NCBI GenBank assembly: GCA_007119005.1
Contig: SKQM01000193.1
Span: 1 to 7,496 of the forward strand
Reading direction: 5' to 3'
Source: Thioalkalivibrio sp.
Lineage (GTDB): Bacteria > Pseudomonadota > Gammaproteobacteria > Ectothiorhodospirales > Ectothiorhodospiraceae
Length of the DNA stretch: 7,496 nt
Shown: piece after piece, positions 6,548 through 7,496 of the stretch
Layout of the letters: the number at the start of each line of letters is the position of its first letter
Position numbering within the stretch: position 1 is the stretch's first letter
Notes under the pieces: generated by a model
The model's database searches: none
What the model saw: only the letters and a program-made list of their open reading frames with translations
Told to the model about the DNA's origin: nothing
Position numbers and translations under genes: made by a program

Positions 6548-6686
6548 TGGGTCGAGATCGGGTGTGGTTGGCGTCCCGCTTGGAGGTACCCGATGGGGAA
6601 ACGGTTCCCGGTTGATGCGCCAATGGTTCTGCAGTCCCGGTTTTTCCGGGGCTTCAGTTCGCTGTAAGCATAGCGTAGGGAAGTGC

Positions 6687-6715
6687 TTGACCGTAATCCC
6701 GGTGAAGCTTACTCT
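6687..6715 (+). promoter_or_regulatory. Probable sigma-70 promoter of tRNA-Val
   Basis: TTGACC (6687-6692) and TACTCT (6710-6715) are 17 bp apart, matching the -35/-10 spacing of housekeeping promoters. Transcription would start near 6722, a few bases before the mature tRNA 5' end at 6729, as is usual for tRNA genes. Confidence 0.55.
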
Positions 6716-6728
6716 TTGCCACCCATTC

Positions 6729-6803
6729 GGGCGGTTAGCTCAGCGGTAGAGCACTGTCTTCACACGGCAGGGGTCACTGGTTCGAACCCAGTACCGCCCA
6801 CCA
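6729..6803 (+). tRNA. tRNA-Val with anticodon CAC, CCA encoded
   Basis: A full cloverleaf folds by eye over 75 nt. The acceptor stem is GGGCGGT with ACCGCCC. The D arm is GCTC/GAGC around AGCGGTA. The anticodon arm is CTGTC/GGCAG (one U-G pair) around TTCACAC, giving anticodon CAC, which reads the valine codon GTG. The variable region is 5 nt, the T arm is ACTGG/CCAGT around TTCGAAC, and the discriminator base is A with CCA encoded at 6801-6803. GTG is a heavily used valine codon in the genes of this window, so a dedicated CAC tRNA fits the composition. Confidence 0.96.
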
Positions 6804-6814
6804 GAATCAACAGC

Positions 6815-6855
6815 AAAACGGGAACCCGGGACGATCAGGCCGGGTTCCCGTTTTT
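6815..6855. terminator. Strong rho-independent terminator, usable in both directions
   Basis: Positions 6815-6829 pair perfectly with 6840-6854 (15 bp, GC-rich inside and A-T at the base) around a 10-nt loop, and five T follow the GC core at 6851-6855. It lies 11 nt after the tRNA. On the other strand the AAAA at 6815-6818 becomes a short U tract, so it can also stop the minus-strand EAL gene, whose stop codon is only 21 nt away. Confidence 0.92.
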
Positions 6856-6875
6856 CGTTGGGGTGTGACAGGACA

Positions 6876-7496
6876 CTAGCCGTTGGCGATCCGTCTTTTG
6901 TTTTTCTGCGCGTCGAGCAGGTCCTCGAACGCGCTCGTCGGGATGGGCGGAGAAAAGAGGTAGCCCTGGGCGTAGTCGCAGCCGATCTGGAGGAGGATCT
7001 GGCGCTGTCCTTCGGTCTCCACGCCCTCGGCGATGACCTTGAAGCCGAGCTTGTGGGCCATTACCACAATCGCTTCCGAAACGGCGCGGTCACTCGGATC
7101 GGTCTCGAGGTTGCTGACGAAGGTCCGGTCGATTTTCAGGTAATCGATGTCGAAACGTTTCAGGTAGGCGAGCGAGGAATAGCCGGTACCGAAGTCGTCG
7201 ATTGCGACCTGGATGCCGGCATCGCGGAAGCGCAGCAGCTTTTCGTTGATGTTCACCGCGGCGCGGAGCAGCACTCCCTCGGTGATCTCGATGACGACCG
7301 CGCCACCCGGCATCTGGATTGCCTCCAGGTGCTCCAGCCAGTCGTCTTCGGTCGGGCCATCGGCAAAGAACTGGACGGGGGAGCGATTCACGCTGATCTG
7401 GAATTCGGGGTGATAACGCTTGCGCCACTCCCGTGCCCGGAGGGTCGCCTCCTTGAAGACCTGGTTTCCGATCTGGTGGATTGCACCGGTTTCCTC
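6876..7496 (-). CDS. EAL-domain protein, C-terminal part (cyclic-di-GMP phosphodiesterase)
   Basis: The frame is open from the right window edge to a TAG at 6878-6876, giving 206 residues of a longer protein. No start is visible; a GTG at 7391 lies inside the domain and is not a real start. EAL domains hydrolyse cyclic-di-GMP to pGpG using two metal ions. Fragment residues that match the catalytic set are N37 (SVNRSP), E70 (VIEITEG), D100-D101 (DDFGTGYSSL), K121 (LKIDRTF), E157 and E160 (AEGVET) and Q177 (AQGYLFSPPIP). The EAL motif itself lies upstream, outside the window; the fragment opens with EETGAIHQIGNQVF, typical of the sequence soon after it. Because every visible catalytic residue is intact, the domain is probably active. 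Such domains often follow GGDEF, PAS or sensor domains, which cannot be checked here. The protein ends soon after the domain with a basic tail (KNKRRIANG). Confidence 0.93.
   Translation of the reverse strand, partial: EETGAIHQIGNQVFKEATLRAREWRKRYHPEFQISVNRSPVQFFADGPTEDDWLEHLEAIQMPGGAVVIEITEGVLLRAAVNINEKLLRFRDAGIQVAIDDFGTGYSSLAYLKRFDIDYLKIDRTFVSNLETDPSDRAVSEAIVVMAHKLGFKVIAEGVETEGQRQILLQIGCDYAQGYLFSPPIPTSAFEDLLDAQKNKRRIANG

Larger units (their letters stand above)
6536..6728. other. Divergent spacer between b561 and tRNA-Val with a small hairpin
   Basis: No gene is visible here. An 8-pair stem with one G-T pair (6633-6640 with 6646-6653) encloses a loop of five T. It falls in what would be the b561 leader if transcription starts near the tRNA promoter. 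A minus-strand TATGCT (6672-6667) could be a -10 for b561, but its best -35 (TTACGG, 18 nt away) is poor, so I do not call that promoter. Confidence 0.4.

Noticed and set aside
5609..6667. A 352-codon plus-strand open frame
   Set aside because: It starts out of phase inside opgH, runs antisense through the b561 gene and crosses both intergenic regions. The real genes have clear family motifs.
6606..6703. Three direct copies of TCCCGGT (6606, 6635, 6697)
   Set aside because: The spacing is irregular (29 and 62 nt), the word is short and GC-rich, and it likely occurs by chance.
6784..6803. tRNA-Val 3' end as an integration site (attB)
   Set aside because: There is no integrase gene in the window and I saw no second copy of the tRNA 3' end.
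6683..6868. A small open frame across the tRNA
   Set aside because: It is fully explained by the tRNA promoter, tRNA-Val and its terminator.
1..7496. CRISPR arrays, insertion sequences, toxin-antitoxin pairs, riboswitches
   Set aside because: I saw no regularly spaced direct repeats, transposase motifs, small paired ORFs with ribosome binding sites, or recognisable riboswitch cores. No gap without a gene exceeds 300 nt.

Overview
The base composition is high-GC with strongly GC-biased third codon positions. The gene set is an opgGH osmoregulated periplasmic glucan operon, a cytochrome b561, an EAL-domain protein and tRNA-Val(CAC). Two imperfect palindromes resemble repeats I associate with high-GC gammaproteobacterial genomes (Ectothiorhodospiraceae, Chromatiales or Xanthomonadales-like). 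I therefore read this as chromosomal DNA from a high-GC gammaproteobacterium; the exact lineage is inference.

Layout. (1) Positions 44-1168 (+) encode an unrecognised membrane-anchored protein, perhaps translationally coupled to a gene whose last codons lie at 3-47. (2) A 56-nt palindromic repeat (1212-1267) sits in the convergent gap before the next gene. (3) Positions 1293-2138 (-) encode an exported metal-dependent amidohydrolase with a TIM-barrel motif set. (4) A 123-bp divergent spacer holds a perfect 9-bp inverted repeat (2193-2220), and opgG (2262-3908, +) and opgH (3898-5889, +) follow, overlapping by 11 nt. (5) A second palindrome (5920-5947) lies in the next convergent gap. (6) Positions 5954-6535 (-) encode a cytochrome b561. 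(7) tRNA-Val(CAC) at 6729-6803 (+) has a plausible promoter and a strong hairpin terminator that also faces the opposite gene. (8) Positions 6876-7496 (-) are the C-terminal part of an EAL-domain (cyclic-di-GMP phosphodiesterase) protein that runs off the window.

OpgH makes the beta-1,2-glucan backbone at the inner membrane and OpgG acts on it in the periplasm. The divergent amidohydrolase is predicted to be in the same compartment, so a link to glucan metabolism or shared control through the dyad is possible but unproven. The b561, tRNA and EAL gene look like unrelated neighbours. I see no defence system, CRISPR array, integrase, transposase or prophage gene, and no convincing new multi-gene system. 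The best leads are the unknown membrane protein, the amidohydrolase/opgGH divergent arrangement with its dyad, and the short OpgH N-terminus.
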